NCBI RefSeq assembly: GCF_002272925.1
Contig: NZ_MLAR01000002.1
Location: forward strand, 124,001-188,000
Length of the DNA: 64,000 nt
Direction: 5' to 3'
Origin: Helicobacter sp. 13S00401-1
Lineage (GTDB): Bacteria; Campylobacterota; Campylobacteria; Campylobacterales; Helicobacteraceae
The notes under the pieces are model-generated. The model did not search any database. It saw only the letters and a program-made list of their open reading frames with translations, and was not told the DNA's origin. Positions 24,830-33,813 of this stretch are shown here, one piece after another; within the stretch, counting starts at the first letter, position 1, and the number at the start of each line of letters is the position of its first letter. Position numbers and translations under genes: made by a program.

Positions 24830-27313
24830 CTAGCTACTTGGTAGATTGATATTGCGCTTTACTACATTTAGTAGATACTCTGGTGTGTAAGGCTTAGTTA
24901 TATACTCAGTCATACCACTTTCAACACCTCTCATCCTATCTGTTTTTGAAGTTCTACTTGTAACAGCTATAAGAGGGAGGTTTTTATACTTATTATACTT
25001 TCTTACTTCAGAAGCAAAAGTATAACCATCCATACGTGGCATCTCTATATCAACTAAGACGGCATCTATTTGCTTATCGCCATTTTTTAGCATGTCTAAG
25101 GCTTCAAGACCATTAGTTGCTTCTAAAACTGTTACACCTAGTGGCTTTAAGCACTTTTTCATGATAGCCCTATCAGTAGTGCTATCATCAACTGCTAGTA
25201 CTATATAGTCACTTGGCGCACTTTTTACCTTAGAGTTTGAAGCTTCAGAGATAAGATTATTAACACTTACTTTTACGTGTTTTGCCATATCCATCATAGC
25301 AGCAACATCAGCTATAAGAGTTATTTTACCATCTCCTCTAACAGTAGCCCCTGCTATACCTTCAGTGCCTTTTAAGTAATAACCAAGAGACTTTATAACA
25401 ACCTCTTCTTGCCCTATAAGATAGTCTACTATAACGCCTATTTTCTGTTCAGCTAGGCCTATGATAACTACATAAACCTCACTAATATTACCAAGGATAG
25501 AATCTATCTTAAAGATATCAGCTAGCCTTACTAAGCTTAAGACCTCATCTCTTAGTCTAAGCACAGACTTGCCATCAACTGTATAGATCTCATCTTGTCC
25601 TACCCTAACAGTCTCAAGCACTGAGCTTAAAGGTATGGCGTAGTACTCTTCTTGTGCACCTACTAGTAAGGCTTGCATGATGGCTAAAGTTAGAGGTATC
25701 TTTAGCTTTAAAGTTGTCCCTACACCTTTTTCAGAATCTATTTCTATAAGGCCATTAAGTCTTTCAACATTAGTTTTAACTACATCCATACCCACACCCC
25801 TACCACTTACATTAGTGATAGTAGTTGCAGTAGAAAAACCTGGCTTAAAGATTATGGCGTAAGCTTCTTTATCAGTCATGCTATCTGCATCTTTTTGAGA
25901 CATAAGGCCCTTTTCTACAGCCTTTCTTCTAAGCATATCAGCATCTAGTCCCTTACCGTCATCTTTTATCTCTATGACTATATGGTTGCCTTCATTATAA
26001 GCTTTTAGATCTATCTTGCCAGTCTCACTTTTGCCAGCAGCTAGTCTTGCTTCTGGCATCTCTATACCATGATCACAAGAGTTTCTTATGATGTGGATTA
26101 GTGGATCACCTATCTCTTCAACTATAGACTTATCAAGCTCAGTTTCTTCACCACTTATATCAAGCTCTATATTTTTTCCTAGCTCACGACTTAAGTCCCT
26201 TACCATACGCGGGAATCTATTAAAGACTTTTCCAACAGGAAGCATTCTAGTTTTCATAACAGCAAGCTGTAAGTCAGTAGTAACTGTACTTATAGAAGAT
26301 ACTACTTGATTAAGCTCTTCTAAAAAGCGCTCACCCTCATATCTTTCTTCAACATCGCCATAGATTCTTATAAGTCTATTTTTACCTAAAACTAGCTCGC
26401 CTATTAGGTTCATTAAATGATCTAGTCTTTTTACATCTACTCTTACAGTCGGTTCTACAGCAACTGAAGGAGACTTTCCATCCTTAGCTTTAGAATCTCC
26501 TAGAGGACTTTTATGCACAAAATCATGTCCGCCATGGTCTTCATGCTTACTCTCATCTCTAGATGCATAGCTTTTAGGGATGTCAATTTTTGAAGTTTCA
26601 CTTTTAGGCGTTTTAGGCGTTTTAATAGAAGTGTCCTTAGAAACTTCTATATCTTTTGGTGCTTGTATATCAGCAACTATTCCTTGCTTTTTTTGCTCTT
26701 CTCTAAGTTTTCTATCTTCTTCTTGTCTTTTGCTAAGCAGCCTTGCTATCTCAGCTTCAACTTCAGCATCACTCATCTTACTGTAGTCTTTTTCTTCTTC
26801 ATCTAAGATAGTGTCTGCTTTAGCATCTTTTGCGCTAAGTGATTTTAAAGTGGCATTTGCATCTTCTTTAGCAGTTTGGGAATCTGCTTTTGGTGCCTCA
26901 CGCTTTGTTTTTATAGGCTCATCACCTTTTGAGATAGCTTGCAAACGACTTACACACTCACTAACATCTATACCGCTGTTTGCGTCTGTACCATCATTTC
27001 TTATAGCAACTAGTAAAGCTTTTATCAAGTCTACAGATTCTAAAACCACATCCATAACATCTGAAGTTATTTTTAACTCTCCTTTCCTAGCCTTATTTAA
27101 GACCTCTTCCATGTTGTGAGTAAGGAAGGTTAAAATATCAAAGTTCAAAAACGAGCTAGAACCTTTAATAGTATGAGCTACTCTAAAGATACGATTAAGC
27201 AAGTCTAGATCTTCAGGATTATTTTCAAGCTCAACTAGATCTTGATCTAATTGTTCTATCATTTCAAATGCTTCGATTAGAAAGTCTTCCATTATCTCTT
27301 GCATTTCATCCAT
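24830..27313 (-). CDS. cheA: Chemotaxis histidine kinase-response regulator fusion CheAY
   Basis: Central chemotaxis kinase with a fused receiver, typical of Campylobacterota. In order over 827 residues: Hpt/P1 domain (1-105) with phosphorylated His47 in AHTIKGSSSF; an acidic/Lys-rich linker (about 130-285); dimerisation helices (about 290-350); HATPase domain with the N-box HIIRNSCDHGIE and G-boxes DDGKGLD and GRGVGMDVV; CheW-like domain (about 540-675); and a C-terminal receiver (about 700-827) with acidic pair DD, phospho-acceptor Asp in VDIEMPRMDG and the conserved Lys in TKPYTPE. The receiver may act as a phosphate sink for CheA. A CheY protein is not in this window. Confidence 0.97.
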   Translation of the reverse strand: MDEMQEIMEDFLIEAFEMIEQLDQDLVELENNPEDLDLLNRIFRVAHTIKGSSSFLNFDILTFLTHNMEEVLNKARKGELKITSDVMDVVLESVDLIKALLVAIRNDGTDANSGIDVSECVSRLQAISKGDEPIKTKREAPKADSQTAKEDANATLKSLSAKDAKADTILDEEEKDYSKMSDAEVEAEIARLLSKRQEEDRKLREEQKKQGIVADIQAPKDIEVSKDTSIKTPKTPKSETSKIDIPKSYASRDESKHEDHGGHDFVHKSPLGDSKAKDGKSPSVAVEPTVRVDVKRLDHLMNLIGELVLGKNRLIRIYGDVEERYEGERFLEELNQVVSSISTVTTDLQLAVMKTRMLPVGKVFNRFPRMVRDLSRELGKNIELDISGEETELDKSIVEEIGDPLIHIIRNSCDHGIEMPEARLAAGKSETGKIDLKAYNEGNHIVIEIKDDGKGLDADMLRRKAVEKGLMSQKDADSMTDKEAYAIIFKPGFSTATTITNVSGRGVGMDVVKTNVERLNGLIEIDSEKGVGTTLKLKIPLTLAIMQALLVGAQEEYYAIPLSSVLETVRVGQDEIYTVDGKSVLRLRDEVLSLVRLADIFKIDSILGNISEVYVVIIGLAEQKIGVIVDYLIGQEEVVIKSLGYYLKGTEGIAGATVRGDGKITLIADVAAMMDMAKHVKVSVNNLISEASNSKVKSAPSDYIVLAVDDSTTDRAIMKKCLKPLGVTVLEATNGLEALDMLKNGDKQIDAVLVDIEMPRMDGYTFASEVRKYNKYKNLPLIAVTSRTSKTDRMRGVESGMTEYITKPYTPEYLLNVVKRNINLPSS

Positions 27314-27416
27314 AGTAAGTACCTCTTTTTCATTAAAAATAACAGTTTTTTAGTATATCACACTTGCAAGTGTAATCTTAGTTTCTAGATAAAAGTTTAA
27401 AATATTTAAACTTTTT

Positions 27417-28355
27417 TCATTCCATGATTTTTGCTATCTCATCGCTAAATATCTCTTCATTAAACTTAACTATATAAGCATCTGCACCTATATCTAAGCC
27501 TTTTTGCTGACTATACTTATCACAGATTGAAGAACTAAAGATTAAAGGAATGCTTTCAAGCACTGGATTATCTTTTATCTTTTGTGCAAAGTGAAAACCA
27601 TCCATGCGCGGCATCTCAACATCTGATACTATAAGTTTTAAAAAGCTATGTAAGTCTTTAGGGTGCTCTTTTACTATCTCATCTAAAGCCTTAAGCCCAG
27701 CTTCTCCATCTTTTGCCTCTATAACATCAAAGCCCATACCTTTAAGACTTTTCTTTATAAGGCTTCTAGCTATAGTACTATCATCTACTATTAAAACGGT
27801 CCCGCTAAATCTTTTTCTTTCTTCTTTATCTTGCTTAGAGATAACATCTTTATAGAAGTCTAAATCACTTAGAATCTTTTCTAAATCTAATATAAGCATA
27901 GTCCTTCCATCTTCTATCCTAGTAACAGCAGTTACTCTCTCCTTACCTATAGCATCACTGCTACTAAAGCTAGCTGGCTCTATATTACTCCAACTTATAC
28001 GCCTTATAAGCTTTGCTTCATGAACTACAAATCCAAGCTTAAGGTTGTTAAACTCAGCAATTATCACTCGCTTTTTACTAGGTGGCACTTTTAGCTCTCT
28101 ATCTTTTATACCTAGCCAAGTAGCTAGATCAACTAAAGGCATAACAGTGCCCCTTAAATCAAAAACTCCTAATATGTAATCTGGACTTGCTGGTAGTTCA
28201 AAAGTTTCTGGTACTTGGATGATTTCTTGAACCTTAGTTACATTAATGCCATAAATCCCTTCATAAACCTCTCCATCATCTAGTTGCTCACTTATTCTAA
28301 AGTCCACAAGCTCAATCTCATTGATTAAACCCCTTGTTTTTATACTTTTTTCCAT
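27417..28355 (-). CDS. cheV: Chemotaxis coupling/response-regulator protein CheV
   Basis: A CheW domain (about 15-165) fused to a receiver (about 185-312), which couples receptors to CheA and adjusts the signal when phosphorylated. The CheW part has GINVTKVQEIIQVPE and ILGVFDLRGTVMPLVDLATWL. The receiver has VDDST and the phospho-acceptor Asp in VSDVEMPRMDGFHFAQ, while the conserved Lys after YIVKFNEE is present. Helicobacter has several CheV paralogs; by position next to cheAY this would be CheV3 of H. pylori, recalled from memory. A 103-base gap separates it from cheAY. Confidence 0.94.
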   Translation of the reverse strand: MEKSIKTRGLINEIELVDFRISEQLDDGEVYEGIYGINVTKVQEIIQVPETFELPASPDYILGVFDLRGTVMPLVDLATWLGIKDRELKVPPSKKRVIIAEFNNLKLGFVVHEAKLIRRISWSNIEPASFSSSDAIGKERVTAVTRIEDGRTMLILDLEKILSDLDFYKDVISKQDKEERKRFSGTVLIVDDSTIARSLIKKSLKGMGFDVIEAKDGEAGLKALDEIVKEHPKDLHSFLKLIVSDVEMPRMDGFHFAQKIKDNPVLESIPLIFSSSICDKYSQQKGLDIGADAYIVKFNEEIFSDEIAKIME

Positions 28356-28375
28356 GCAAGCCTTTCAATTAGTCT

Positions 28376-29116
28376 TTATAAGATGAAGGGTTTACCTTCA
28401 AAGTAAAATGCATCTAAGCCAACATATTCTACATTATCAAATGTATAGTTCCTATTTAGATGAAAGTGTCCTTCTATGATGCAAAACTTAGAATCTAAAG
28501 GCTTTTTATAGTGTTTTAAAACCCCACTAAAAACTTTCTTTTTATAAAGCTCTACCCTATATCTAGCAAAACGCTCTAATCTTTCTTCGCTAAAAGGCAT
28601 CCTAATAATAGGCTTACTGTAGACTTTTTTTCTAATCTTGCTATAAAGCTTTCCAAAGGTGATTTTATCTAAATATCTTAAGCATTTCCCACTTAAAGCT
28701 TCACTCATAAGCCTAGCATAGGCATCATAGCTAGTATTAATCCATAAGTCACCATGGGCTAGGATACAGATTCTATCCATGTAATCTTTAAGGATGATAG
28801 GTTGGAGTTTATGAGGAAAGATTTTTATGCCACTTAGTTCATCTATAAGGGTTAAATGCATATCATGATTACCAGCTAGGTAGTAGATATCATTTTTCTT
28901 AGCTAGTTTTTCTAGAAAATGTATTAAGTCTAGATTTTCTTTTATGCTTCTTTTTAGATTACCCATTAAAACATGAAAAATATCCCCCATTAAAAAGATT
29001 TGAGAATCTTTTATATCTTTTAAGGCGTCAAATCTAGCTATATCTCCCATCTTAAAATGAGAATCTGCTATAAACATAGCGCCTTTTTTAATATAAAAAT
29101 CCTCTATAAAATGCAT
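28376..29116 (-). CDS. UDP-2,3-diacylglucosamine diphosphatase-like metallophosphoesterase
   Basis: A 246-residue calcineurin-type phosphoesterase. The metal-binding motifs appear in order: DxH in IADSHFK near 17-23, GDIFH near 45-49, GNHD near 81-84, AHGD near 119-122 and GHFH near 216-219. This set and length match LpxH-like enzymes that cleave UDP-diacylglucosamine to lipid X in lipid A synthesis. Overall similarity to E. coli LpxH looks moderate, so a lipid A role is likely but not proven. It is 20 bases upstream of cheV and divergent from thiS. Confidence 0.82.
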   Translation of the reverse strand: MHFIEDFYIKKGAMFIADSHFKMGDIARFDALKDIKDSQIFLMGDIFHVLMGNLKRSIKENLDLIHFLEKLAKKNDIYYLAGNHDMHLTLIDELSGIKIFPHKLQPIILKDYMDRICILAHGDLWINTSYDAYARLMSEALSGKCLRYLDKITFGKLYSKIRKKVYSKPIIRMPFSEERLERFARYRVELYKKKVFSGVLKHYKKPLDSKFCIIEGHFHLNRNYTFDNVEYVGLDAFYFEGKPFIL

Positions 29117-29184
29117 ATATCAACCTATATATTTTTTTCAATTATAATAGAACTTCAATACTTTCAAATACCAAGGAAAAACCA

Positions 29185-29397
29185 ATGCTACTAACCATAA
29201 ATGGCAAAGAGCTAAGCTTTGAAGAAAATCCACTTAGCATATCAAGCCTTCTAAAAAAACTAAATATTGAAGAGCAAGTTGTAGCCATATCTTTAAACAC
29301 TGATATAGTAAAAAAAGATAAATGGAGCATAACTACTTTAAAAGAAAAAGATAATCTAGAGCTGCTTCATTTCATGGGTGGAGGCTTAAGTCTTTAA
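29185..29397 (+). CDS. thiS: ThiS-like sulfur carrier protein with C-terminal extension
   Basis: A 70-residue ubiquitin-like protein. LLTINGKELSFEENPLSISSLLKKLNI and VVAISLNTDIVKKDKW match ThiS, which carries thiocarboxylate sulfur for the thiazole of thiamin. ThiS normally ends exactly in Gly-Gly, where ThiF adenylates it; here FMGGG is followed by Leu-Ser-Leu before the stop, so the activated glycine is not terminal. Either the tail is removed by a protease or a close paralog has a different role. It is 68 bases from the divergent LpxH-like gene, with a ThiF/MoeB-type enzyme elsewhere in the window. Confidence 0.85.
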   Translation: MLLTINGKELSFEENPLSISSLLKKLNIEEQVVAISLNTDIVKKDKWSITTLKEKDNLELLHFMGGGLSL

Positions 29398-29478
29398 GAT
29401 TAAGGCGTGCTAAGAGTTTAGATTTAAGTTTTAGTACTAAAATATCACCCTAACCCAAAACTAAATAAGGAATCAAAC

Positions 29479-29994
29479 ATGAAAAATCAAGGTGTAAAAG
29501 ACGCTTTAAGACTTTTTGCAAAGTTTAACAAGACAGCTAATGAAGACGTAGCTAACATACTTGGCAAGCTTAGTAAAGATGAACTTACTAAAGATAGAGG
29601 TCTTTACTTTAAAAGCTTACAAGGCACAGTAAATCATATACTAAATGCAGACTTGATAATGTATGGAACTAAGTTTAGCACCTTTGGTAAAGGAGTTAAA
29701 AAGCTAGACTATCTAAAAGAAGATATGAGTTTAAAAGATGAGATAGCTAATGACTATGAAGCTTATAAAAAAGCTAGGGCTGCAACAAGCGATATGATAA
29801 TAGAAGTTATAGAATCAATTGATGAGTTTTATACTGAATATAGACTAGTAACTCCTAATAAAGACATAATAAAACCTAGATATCAAGTGATGATGGCTGT
29901 ACTTAACCACGCAACCCACCATAGAGGAGAGATCTCTGGCATGCTTGATGCTATGGGCGTGGAAAATGACTTTAATGGACTTATGGCTATATAA
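29479..29994 (+). CDS. DinB/YfiT-fold protein
   Basis: A 171-residue four-helix-bundle protein of the DinB family. The three metal-binding His residues are visible: one in the early helix (LQGTVNHILNAD, about residue 52) and two in the NHATHHRGEISGMLDAMG motif near residue 144. DinB-fold proteins are often thiol-dependent transferases (bacillithiol, mycothiol) or of unknown function; B. subtilis DinB is damage-inducible. The substrate thiol in Helicobacter is unknown. The gene has its own spacer upstream and is followed by a hairpin-rich gap. Confidence 0.85.
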   Translation: MKNQGVKDALRLFAKFNKTANEDVANILGKLSKDELTKDRGLYFKSLQGTVNHILNADLIMYGTKFSTFGKGVKKLDYLKEDMSLKDEIANDYEAYKKARAATSDMIIEVIESIDEFYTEYRLVTPNKDIIKPRYQVMMAVLNHATHHRGEISGMLDAMGVENDFNGLMAI

Positions 29995-30416
29995 TCTTAA
30001 AGCCTAATAATACTTTTAGTGACTTAGTATTTAAACTTAAGTCAATATATAAACCTTTAAACCTTTGAAGTTAGTCTCTGCTTCAAAGGCTAACTTCAAA
30101 GATTTGCTAGTTTCTAGCCTCCTTGCTTAGTGATTGCACACAAACATTTTAAATATCTTTATAAAACATTTAATGCTAGCTAAAATGCAGTCTTTTCACT
30201 ACGCTTGATAGCTTTTATAAAGTCTTTAGACTTGTCACATGCTAGCAAGCAACTAAAAGTCATAACATAGCATTTTTAATATTTTGCCTTTCATTAATTT
30301 GATTTGATGCAAAATAAAGCTTCTTAAAAAATAGCGCGCAAGGCACTAAAGAAAGAGTTTTTTAATATCAGCTTGTCATACTTGCTTTAACAAATATGAC
30401 AATTACTAAAAATACC
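29995..30416. other. Gene-free region with competing hairpins
   Basis: About 420 AT-rich bases between the DinB-like gene and the 3' end of agmatine deiminase. No open frame is convincing. The first 130 bases hold AAACCTTT twice in tandem near 30050, two alternative stems sharing one arm (30062-30101), and a third short hairpin GCTAG-TTT-CTAGC (30106-30118). The rest shows nothing I can name. Confidence 0.6.
30062..30101 (+). other. Mutually exclusive stem-loops after dinB-like gene
   Basis: CCTTTGAAG (30062-30070) can pair with CTTCAAAGG (30081-30089). Alternatively CTTTGAAGTTAG (30063-30074) pairs over twelve bases with CTAACTTCAAAG (30090-30101). Both use the same left arm. No T run follows closely, so this is not a standard terminator. 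Confidence 0.6.
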
Positions 30417-31370
30417 TTAATGAACATTCATACTTATACAATGAAGGCTTCCATGCTGCTTGATTAAAGCCTCACAGTTTATACCTACAACCTTATAGTT
30501 TGGCAAAGCCTCACTCAAAGCTTTTAAGGCCTTATCATCACTAGGTTTATTATAGATAGGAACTAAAAGCTTAGTACCAGAAAACAAAAAGTTCACATAG
30601 CTTGCTGGTAGTGCCTCGCCATCTTCTATATAGTCACAAAAAGGCAGTGCTACTAACTTAAAAGGAAGGTTTTTTAGTTCTTGCTCCATAAGCTCTAGGC
30701 CTTTAAAGTGTACATTTTTAGGATCTTCACACTTGATATAAGCAATAGTCTCATCATCTATAAATCTAGCTAAAGTATCTATATGACTATCTGTATCATC
30801 ACCTAGTAAAAAGCCATGATTAAGCCAGTAAACTTGCTTAATATTAAGTTCTTTTAAGAGTTTAGATTCTATTTCTTTTTGGGTTAGGGCTGGGTTTCTA
30901 TTAGGAGAAAGTAGACACTGTGTGTTAGTTAATAAATCGCCTTTTGAGTTAACATCTATACTACCACCTTCTAAGATTAGACTTTCAGTTTTCATATTTT
31001 TGAGAAAGCCTAAACAAGCAAGTTGAGTATTTATCTGATTATCTAAGTCTGAAGCAAACTTTAATCCCCAGCCATTAAAACCAAAGTTTTTGTAAGCATA
31101 TTTAGCATGGGTGGTGCTAGGTTTTATGCTTATAGCTAGACTATCTCTTGCCCAAAGATCATTAGTATCTATCTCTATAATCTTTACATTCTCTTTAAAA
31201 CTTGCCCTTATAGAATCTTGGGTATGCTTTATAAGCCATACTTCACATTCTAAGTTATTAATTATCTCTTCATAAACTTTTCTAACAGCTTTTAAATCAT
31301 CCCTAAAGTCACAAAACTTGTGAGGATATATTAATACGATCGCTCTTTGTTTTTCCCACTCTGCATACAT
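30417..31370 (-). CDS. aguA: Agmatine deiminase
   Basis: Converts agmatine to N-carbamoylputrescine and ammonia, an entry into putrescine synthesis; member of the peptidyl-arginine-deiminase-like family. The 317 residues include the catalytic set: Asp in ARDSLAI near 76-82, LEGGSIDVNS near 132-141, His in DDTDSHIDTLARF near 191-203 and the nucleophile Cys311 in GSLHCISM. The length is a little shorter than plant and Pseudomonas enzymes but like H. pylori's. It is transcribed alone, divergent from tsaD with a 72-base spacer. Confidence 0.93.
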   Translation of the reverse strand: MYAEWEKQRAIVLIYPHKFCDFRDDLKAVRKVYEEIINNLECEVWLIKHTQDSIRASFKENVKIIEIDTNDLWARDSLAISIKPSTTHAKYAYKNFGFNGWGLKFASDLDNQINTQLACLGFLKNMKTESLILEGGSIDVNSKGDLLTNTQCLLSPNRNPALTQKEIESKLLKELNIKQVYWLNHGFLLGDDTDSHIDTLARFIDDETIAYIKCEDPKNVHFKGLELMEQELKNLPFKLVALPFCDYIEDGEALPASYVNFLFSGTKLLVPIYNKPSDDKALKALSEALPNYKVVGINCEALIKQHGSLHCISMNVH

Positions 31371-31442
31371 TATAATAATACCTTTTATGTTATATATTTT
31401 TAAAGGTAAAATTATACCTAACCAAATAGTTCAAGGGATAAA

Positions 31443-32507
31443 ATGCTAGTACTTGCCATAGAGACAAGCTGTGATGACTGCGCCATAGCTTTGATGGACT
31501 TAAACTCAAAAGCCTTGCTTCACCATCAAAAGATATCTCAAGAAAGCTTTCATAACTTGCATGGAGGTATAGTACCAGAGCTTGCAAGCAGACTGCATGC
31601 TAAAGACTTGCCAAAACTTTTAAGTAAAGAGCTTTTAGATTCCATGCCAAAAGTTATAGCAGTTAGTGTAACGACTGAACCAGGCCTTGCTACTTCACTC
31701 TTAGAAGGACTGATGCTAGCTTCTATGCTTAGCCTAGTTTATAATCTACCTCTTTTTGGGATAAACCACCTCCTAGGCCATATCTACTCTTGCTTTTTAT
31801 GGGAAGAAGAAAAGCCTTTAAGTGCACTTTTAGTCTCAGGGGGGCATAGCATGCTTATAGAGTTTAAGGGTTATAGATGTGTAAAACTAGTTTCAACTAC
31901 TCTAGATGATAGCTTTGGGGAGTGCTATGATAAGGTTAGTAAGATGCTAGGGCTTGCCTATCCAGGAGGGCCTATTATAGATAAACTTGCAAAAAGTTAT
32001 AAAGATACTCCTAGCTTTAGCTTTCCTGTGCCTTTGCGTCATAAAGATACACTTGATTTTAGCTTTTCAGGCCTTAAAAATGCAGTAAGACTTAAGGTAG
32101 AAGAGTTGCAAAAACAAGGAAACTTAGATGACACACATAGTGCAGAGCTTGCACTAGCCTTTCAAGAAAGTGCTACAACCCACCTAGTAGAAAAAACTAA
32201 AAAATACCTAGATACTAAAAAAGATATAAAAACTTTTGCATTAATTGGCGGGGCATCGGCTAACTCCATGCTAAGAGAAAAGATTCTTAGCTTACTTAAA
32301 ACAAAAGATATAGAGCTAAAACTTGCACCCTTAGAGTTTTGCTCAGATAACGCCGCTATGATAGCAAGGGCTGCTGTAGGAAGACTAGAAAGTCTTTTGG
32401 ATAAAAAAACTTTAGAATCTAAAGACTTTTCACAACTTAAAAAAGAACTTTTTAAACTAGAAGATGGATATAAGCTAGATATATCCCCAAAAAGTACCTG
32501 CTTTTAG
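31443..32507 (+). CDS. tsaD: tRNA threonylcarbamoyladenosine transferase subunit TsaD
   Basis: Transfers the threonylcarbamoyl group to A37 of ANN-decoding tRNAs, together with TsaB and TsaE. The 354 residues have ETSCDDCAIAL near 6-16, the iron-ligand His pair in INHLLGHIYS near 108-117, the GGHSMLIE segment near 133-140, AYPGGPIIDKLA, and the GGASANSMLRE ATP-binding motif near 273-283. The length is normal. A head-to-head AGAATCT pair follows its stop by less than 10 bases. Confidence 0.96.
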   Translation: MLVLAIETSCDDCAIALMDLNSKALLHHQKISQESFHNLHGGIVPELASRLHAKDLPKLLSKELLDSMPKVIAVSVTTEPGLATSLLEGLMLASMLSLVYNLPLFGINHLLGHIYSCFLWEEEKPLSALLVSGGHSMLIEFKGYRCVKLVSTTLDDSFGECYDKVSKMLGLAYPGGPIIDKLAKSYKDTPSFSFPVPLRHKDTLDFSFSGLKNAVRLKVEELQKQGNLDDTHSAELALAFQESATTHLVEKTKKYLDTKKDIKTFALIGGASANSMLREKILSLLKTKDIELKLAPLEFCSDNAAMIARAAVGRLESLLDKKTLESKDFSQLKKELFKLEDGYKLDISPKSTCF

Positions 32508-32519
32508 AATCTAGATTCC
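32505..32519. repeat. Head-to-head AGAATCT pair after tsaD
   Basis: TAGAATCTAGATTCC overlaps the tsaD stop codon (TAG at 32505-32507) and nearly repeats the palindrome seen at 11874 and 14264; one arm has lost its last match. It lies before the ribosomal-protein cluster. Confidence 0.55.
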
Positions 32520-32679
32520 ATCTTTTTGCATTTAAAGATAGCTATTTTTATATTTTATGATGATGCTAAGAAGTTTTACACCCCATTACAAGCAAGAAAA
32601 AGACTTACAAGCTTTTTAAGCTTTATTAAATAATATATAAGTTAGAATCACAACTTTTAATTTGTACTTAAGGTTAACT

Positions 32680-32817
32680 ATGAAACGCACTTATCAACCA
32701 CACAACACACCAAGAAAAAGAACTCATGGCTTTAGATTAAGGATGAGTACAAAAAATGGCAGGAAAGTCATAAACGCAAGACGTGCTAAGGGCAGAAAAA
32801 GACTAAGCATCTCTTAA
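32680..32817 (+). CDS. rpmH: 50S ribosomal protein L34
   Basis: A 45-residue, highly basic protein read directly from the sequence: it begins [18 protein letters not shown] and ends GRKRLSIS, one residue longer than the usual Helicobacter L34. The ATG follows AAGGT. rnpA comes next, the nearly universal rpmH-rnpA order. Confidence 0.97.
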   Translation: MKRTYQPHNTPRKRTHGFRLRMSTKNGRKVINARRAKGRKRLSIS

Positions 32818-32851
32818 TGACACTAAGTCCTAATCATCACACCAAAAGAGT

Positions 32852-33364
32852 ATGACACCAAAAGAGTTTGACTCCTTAAAGACAAGCAAAGACTTTGATA
32901 TAGTTTTCAAAAATGGCTTTAAGTACAATCAAGACACTTTTACCATCATACTTTTAGAACTAAGTAGCTTTTATAAACTTAAAAAACAAAGACCACTAAA
33001 CTTAAGCATAACTCAAGCTTCTACCTTTTTACTAGGACTTAGCATAGGTAAAAAGATAGGAGGGGCAGTAAAGCGTAACCTCATAAAAAGACGCCTTAGA
33101 AGCATAGCTTTTAAACTCTATAAAGACTTAAACAATACAGGCTTAGCTTGCGTTATCATAGGTAGAAAAGGTATAGAAGCTTTAAGCTATGAAGACTTAG
33201 AAAAAGGCATCTTATACTCTTTTAATAAAGCAAAAACTAAGATGCTTTTAAAGCCTTATGCTAATCAAAATACTACTAGGCCTAACACAAAAACACCAAG
33301 CCAAACATCACAAGATAAAAGTCGCCAAAAAGCCTCTAGCACCCCATCATCTACTATATTATGA
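32852..33364 (+). CDS. rnpA: Ribonuclease P protein component
   Basis: Protein subunit that aids RNase P RNA in cutting 5' leaders from pre-tRNAs. The 170 residues include the RNA-binding RNR motif in GKKIGGAVKRNLIKRRLRSI near 66-85 and the preceding FLLGLSI strand. The last 45 or so residues (KPYANQNTTRPNTKTPSQTS...) are a polar Thr/Ser/Gln-rich tail beyond the usual fold, which ends near residue 125. The start lies after a near-duplicate of its own first codons (ACACCAAAAGAG twice). Its stop overlaps the yidD start. Confidence 0.94.
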   Translation: MTPKEFDSLKTSKDFDIVFKNGFKYNQDTFTIILLELSSFYKLKKQRPLNLSITQASTFLLGLSIGKKIGGAVKRNLIKRRLRSIAFKLYKDLNNTGLACVIIGRKGIEALSYEDLEKGILYSFNKAKTKMLLKPYANQNTTRPNTKTPSQTSQDKSRQKASSTPSSTIL

Positions 33365-33795
33365 AGTATGTATCCTTAGTTCTAATTAGCCTTTATCAAC
33401 GCTTTATCTCCCCTCTAAAAAAACCAACTTGCATCTATCATCCAACCTGTTCTAGCTACTCTTTTTTAAACTTCAAGTACAACAACTTTTTGCTAGCCTT
33501 TTTGCTAACCTTGCTTAGAATCTTAAGGTGTAATTCACTTTTTAAAGGTGGTTTTAATGCCCCTTTTATACTAAAACTAAGACTTAATAAGCCTAAAAAA
33601 AGCTCTATCAAGCAACCTATAAAAAGCACTAGTTCTAAAAACTTAGCCTCAAAACCTGCCTTTTTAAAACTAGCCCCCCTCTTAAAACAAAAAAATATTA
33701 TTAAGATTCCACATTTAAGATACTTAATCTTTAAGTATAAAGTGCATAATATCAGTTTGATTAAAGTTGAAAAATTTTATATAATCTTAGTTTAA
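33361..33795 (+). CDS. yidD: Membrane protein insertion efficiency factor YidD
   Basis: Small membrane-associated factor that supports YidC-dependent insertion. The first 70 residues match the family: LYQRFISPLKKPTCIYHPTCSSYS, a hydrophobic helix and the RCNSLFKGGFNAP motif. The protein is 144 residues, compared with about 70-117 in relatives; the extra C-terminal half is Lys/Leu/Ile-rich without a visible motif. ATG overlaps the rnpA stop by four bases, and yidC starts 18 bases downstream. Confidence 0.92.
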   Translation: MKYVSLVLISLYQRFISPLKKPTCIYHPTCSSYSFLNFKYNNFLLAFLLTLLRILRCNSLFKGGFNAPFILKLRLNKPKKSSIKQPIKSTSSKNLASKPAFLKLAPLLKQKNIIKIPHLRYLIFKYKVHNISLIKVEKFYIILV

Positions 33796-33813
33796 TCTAT
33801 TTAAAGGTGTTCA

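Noticed and set aside
32840-32868. Near-duplicate ACACCAAAAGAG before rnpA
   Set aside because: Only two copies of 12-15 bases; the first reading frame hits a stop at once, so it does not decide the start.
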